21,067 nt of DNA from Perkinsus olseni (lineage: Eukaryota > Perkinsozoa > Perkinsida): contig JABANN010000563.1 in the NCBI GenBank assembly GCA_013115125.1, positions 1 through 21,067 on the forward strand, given 5' to 3'. This document shows positions 18,198 through 21,067 of this stretch, in pieces. The notes beneath the pieces are model-generated. The model made no database searches and had not been told where the DNA came from. It saw only the letters and a list, made by a program, of their open reading frames with translations. Made by a program: the position numbers and the translations under genes. Position 1 is the stretch's first letter. Each line of letters starts with the position of its first letter.

Positions 18198-19969
18198 ATG
18201 TTTTTCAAGCCACCTTATGCAAAATGCAAATGCGGTGACCTCACCACCACCTCCCTTCTCCCCAACCTCATCGTCGTCATCATCAGCTACGCAGTGTCTC
18301 TGTCGTCCATCCTCCTAGCCAAGTACGCAGCTGAGGAGGTCTACGGCGTCTCTGGCGTCGCCTCAGCTAGCACCATCGGGGTGAGGGCGCCCTGCGACTG
18401 CCGCTGTTCTCACAGCCGATCAGATCCTCGCCGGCCTGACCCTCCCGTCGCCCTACCGAGAGACCGCCTACGGGGCGAGTTTTGTCTCAGCATCAACGAA
18501 TGGGGTCCGCCTACAGCGTCTCGCAGTTACCGAACTCCTTCCTGGCAGGCCTTCACCATCCAATGGGAGCCCTTCATCTGCTTCGTCTACGTCTGTGTCG
18601 TATTCTCCCTCCGCCACGCGCTGCTTGGGATCGGAGGAAAGCTCGGTAGCCTCTCCCTCTGCCGTCACTGGGCAGCCTGTCCTGAGCAGGAATGATGGCC
18701 TACGTAGCCGGCCACATCAGCGCCCTCTTTATCGTCCTAGTCGGCGCTGGTAGCTGGTCCACAACCAGTCTGGATCCCGATGATGCCTTTGAGTCCTGGT
18801 AATAGGGGTTCGTAGAGCCGACAGAGTATCGAGAAAGCCCGAAGCTTTTTCTTCTGAGACCCTGTCTATGCGCACCGGACCAATAATTGGTAGCTTATAC
18901 GTTAAAGACGAAAGAGAAATTAAACCGTAGCTGTTGTTGTGGCGATAGGAGTCACTACAGCTGTCCCCTCTCCTGGAGGCCATCCTGTCTGTGTCAGGGT
19001 GGACTTCTGGTTTCGCTCCCATGCTGACGGCAACGTCCTCATCTCCACCATCATCACCATCTGCTTCGTGATTGCATGTGGAACTGCTAGTGTAATAACC
19101 CCGCTTCGCTCCGCCCTTGAAATGAGTCACGCTTTTCCTTTTTTCAGTCCCTCACCCTATGGTTGCATCTACATTTTGATAATCATCTATCCCCAGTAGT
19201 GGCCTCCTCCCTAGTCTCGCTGGCAGCCGGTCTGTTCTTGCCTCCCAGTACCAACCCTCTCATGTTCTTCATTTGGACTGGCTCCTTCGTCGGTGAGAAC
19301 TAGTTGATCTGCGCCCACACTGTTACTTTTATCATCTTCCGGCGTCACTCTTTTCGAATTACTCCTCCGCCACTACGTCGATTGAACTCGCTGTCGTATA
19401 TCATTCGAAAGCTCGGGACTGTGTAGTTGGTAAAAAACGTAATCGCCTTCGTTGCCATTCTTGCAGCCAAAATTGTTGTATTTAGATCGTCCCGAAAAAA
19501 TACAAAAATGCCGTGCCGGGGTTCGAACCCGGGAACGTCCGCTTTTTCGCTGTGAGGGTTCATCATGATTAGGTATGAGTGGCCCGGCAGCCTCTCCGGG
19601 AGCATACAGCATCATCACCGTCAAAGATTCTCCGGTCCTCTCTGACGTAACTTCGATATTTCTCACCGGACTCTGGGCTGGTATCTTATTGATATCATTT
19701 TGGTGGTGGACGGGCGAGATCGGCGGCCGCTACGGCTTCATTGCATTCGTTGCCTGTACGCCTCTCGCAGCTCGGGTAAAGGCCGTCGATGCTTCCATCT
19801 CCCTTCAGGTATCACCGTCCACTTGCTCACAAAAATCCTCAGAAGAAAAGGCCCGGAAGCGGAGGAGTCTGGCGACGATACGGATGATATTGGAAAGGAG
19901 AACGCTGATTCAGAAGTCGAAGTCTTGTCGAGGCCAGCGGTCACTACTACTGGGTTCGAGTCGGTTTGA
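18198..19969 (+). CDS. Multi-pass membrane protein, tandem paralogue C (350 aa, divergent)
   Basis: Exons 18198-18380, 18424-18504, 18549-18645, 18690-18798, 18998-19091, 19148-19292, 19573-19755 and 19809-19969 join in phase. Exons 2-6 have exactly the lengths seen in A and B (81, 97, 109, 94 and 145 nt); exon 7 is one codon shorter. Conserved stretches include ILAGLTLPSPYRETAYG, MMAYVAGHISALFIVL, VASSLVSLAAGLFLPPSTNP and EIGGRYGFIAF. It is the outgroup of the array: many substitutions, a different and shorter N-terminus (a hydrophobic helix in place of the charged first 40 residues of A/B), and a tail of only about 50 residues without the conserved QxYL end. Introns 4 (199 nt) and 6 (280 nt) are enlarged. 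If an upstream exon exists, the ATG at 18198 is not the true start. Confidence 0.8.
19504..19532 (-). other. tRNA-like 3' half in copy C intron 6, antisense
   Basis: On the minus strand CCGGG-TTCGAAC-CCCGG (19532-19516) forms a perfect T arm with a B box, then CACGGCA (19515-19509) as an acceptor 3' strand, then a run of five T (19508-19504) like a Pol III terminator. No proper D or anticodon arm precedes it. It sits inside the 280-nt intron that is about 50 nt in copies A and B, so it probably came with an insertion. Confidence 0.45.
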
Positions 19970-20258
19970 GAGAGAGTCGAGTTTCGGATATTTACTGTAG
20001 CATTTGTTTTTGGAACTGTCTCGTACTGCATCATGTGCATGCGTGCAGATTTGCTATCGGTCGGCGCTGCCATTGACAGCCTCTGATCGCCCCTCACTGG
20101 TCCTCGCCATTTTTGTACTGTACTCGGTATCACAGCAGCTCAGCTGTTATCCCTCCTCGGCCGTTTGTCCGGAGGGTCGGTACTGATCACCCGTGTAGGA
20201 CGACCGAGTTGAGTTGAAGTACCCTACTGGTCTGCATGCAGCCTCAGTACTCCCCCCC
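19970..20258. other. Intergenic between copy C and the transporter
   Basis: No gene seen. The frame of the transporter is open upstream of its ATG as far as about 20214 but has no earlier in-frame ATG there. Confidence 0.5.
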
Positions 20259-20897
20259 ATGCAGCCCTGGCTTCTTATCGTACTACTCTCGCTGTCCTGG
20301 TCGTGTTGTATGATAAGCTGGGCGGTTCAGATAGGATACAGTACACCGACTTTGAAGCATTTGGGCATGTCTGATGCCATGGTAAGGAGGCTCTCGCACG
20401 GCAGTGGAAGATTATCCATTGGAATGTCATTCTTGTCGGCAATGGGAAGAGGGGTCCTTCTGAATATTAATAAAGTCCTTGACTCAAGTTGTCCTCGAGG
20501 CTCGCTTAGCCCTGCCTGCATTTCAACGCTACAGAGAGTCCCCAACTGAGCACGTCGGTTTCGAGTCTGACTAAGCCGAACCGGCGTTGGACGATAAACT
20601 CACAGCTACGAATGGAACGATTCGGCATTGACACCTGCCCGTTATTATAGTCTTCATGCCTTGGTCATCAGTTCGAACCACATTAGAGTTTATAGTAACG
20701 GAGTCGATTTGGCGTTTCGGACTGCACGCAAGGTCAATGGACTGCTACAGTTGAACTTATCGATTATTGCTCACCCTTATCAGGTGTCATTCACGTGGCT
20801 GGCGGGCCCCCTCTCCGGTATGCTGGTCCAACCAGTAGTCGGCGTCCTCTCCGATAGGGTCGGCCGTCGGCGTAAACCCTTCCTCTGTGCCGGTCAG
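20259..20897 (+). CDS. SLC45/sucrose-type MFS sugar transporter, 5' part (partial)
   Basis: Exon 1 is 20259-20381 and exon 2 starts at 20784 (402-nt intron, GTAAGG to ATCAG, phase 0). Exon 1 encodes MQPWLLIVLLSLSWSC and a first helix running to WAVQIGYSTPTLKHLGMSDAM. Exon 2 gives FTWLAGPLSGMLVQPVVGVL and then SDRVGRRRKPFLCAG. This is the signature of the glycoside/H+ symporter family (plant SUT, animal SLC45): helix 1 ending in a G-x-S-x-x-T-P pattern, the W-L-x-G-P-x-S-G-x-x-V-Q-P helix 2, and the MFS loop D-R-x-G-R-R-[KR]. Such proteins move sucrose or related sugars with protons across the plasma membrane or vacuole membrane. ATG 20259 is chosen because it directly precedes the conserved QPW. 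The frame runs on into the poly-G region, after which family similarity stops. Confidence 0.85.
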
Positions 20898-21067
20898 CCC
20901 ACCTCCACCCTGGGGGGCGGCGGCCGCGCGGGGGGGGGGGGGGGGGGGGGAGCGCGGGCGTCTCCATCTCGGGCGCGCCGCGCGGCGAGCCCCCCCGAGA
21001 CTCGGGCCAAAAGTGGAGAAAAGGCACGCGGATTCAAGCCACGCAGCCGTCGATCAATTTTTTCCCT
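20898..21067. other. Extremely GC-rich contig end with poly-G run, probably artefact
   Basis: From about 20910 the composition jumps to almost pure G and C, including an unbroken G run of about 20 nt (about 20931-20950) and rare-cutter-like palindromes (GCGGCCGC, GGCGCGCC). The last 65 nt return to ordinary composition. Nothing else in the window looks like this, and the transporter's expected third helix does not appear. Confidence 0.6.

Noticed and set aside
19509-19589. A full 81-nt tRNA on the minus strand, with an acceptor stem pairing at 6 of 7 positions
   Set aside because: The supposed 5' strand is the start of copy C exon 7 (coding for GPAAS), and no D or anticodon arm can be drawn. 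The pairing is chance; only the 3' half is tRNA-like.

Overview
The window looks like nuclear DNA of a gene-dense, intron-rich protist. My best guess is an alveolate of the Perkinsus type; this is inference from architecture, not from a marker gene. The genes have many tiny GT-AG introns (mostly 40-60 nt), very short intergenic gaps, and head-to-tail neighbours only 60-80 nt apart. I rebuilt the gene models by hand from splice sites and reading-frame continuity. In every complete model the exon lengths sum to a multiple of three.

Left part (1-5938). An ACA microsatellite runs into an open frame with a 36-nt repeat. A minus-strand exon (582-905) may be ribosomal protein bL17-like. ALG14 (1044-3311, 5 exons) follows, a subunit of the UDP-GlcNAc transferase of N-glycan synthesis; one of its introns is 1.3 kb while the others are 50-77 nt. 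Kynureninase (3376-5938, 14 exons) starts 64 nt after the ALG14 stop.

Middle (5939-9550). Three minus-strand genes are packed head to tail: a WD-repeat protein of 388 aa (8904-6838), a 91-aa unknown (6761-6335) and an 89-aa unknown (6255-5986). A small plus-strand gene candidate lies at 9286-9550, and a tRNA 3'-half-like sequence at 9008-9032.

Right part (9874-19969). Three tandem paralogues, called A, B and C here, encode a multi-pass membrane protein I cannot firmly name. All have eight exons. Exons 2-6 are identical in length in all three copies, and exon 7 is 186/186/183 nt. A and B are nearly identical in two blocks and clearly diverged between them, as expected from gene conversion. 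The protein has an internal two-fold repeat and an AGLYLPPSTNP motif that recalls oligopeptide-transporter (OPT) family proteins; that link is tentative. Between and around the copies lie short inverted-repeat elements, a fold-back element and two degenerate tRNA-like 3' halves.

Right end. The first two exons of an SLC45/sucrose-type MFS sugar transporter (20259 onward) run into a poly-G, extremely GC-rich stretch that looks like a contig-end artefact. Two of the recognisable genes on this side are membrane transport candidates. The left side holds house-keeping enzymes with no obvious pathway link between them.
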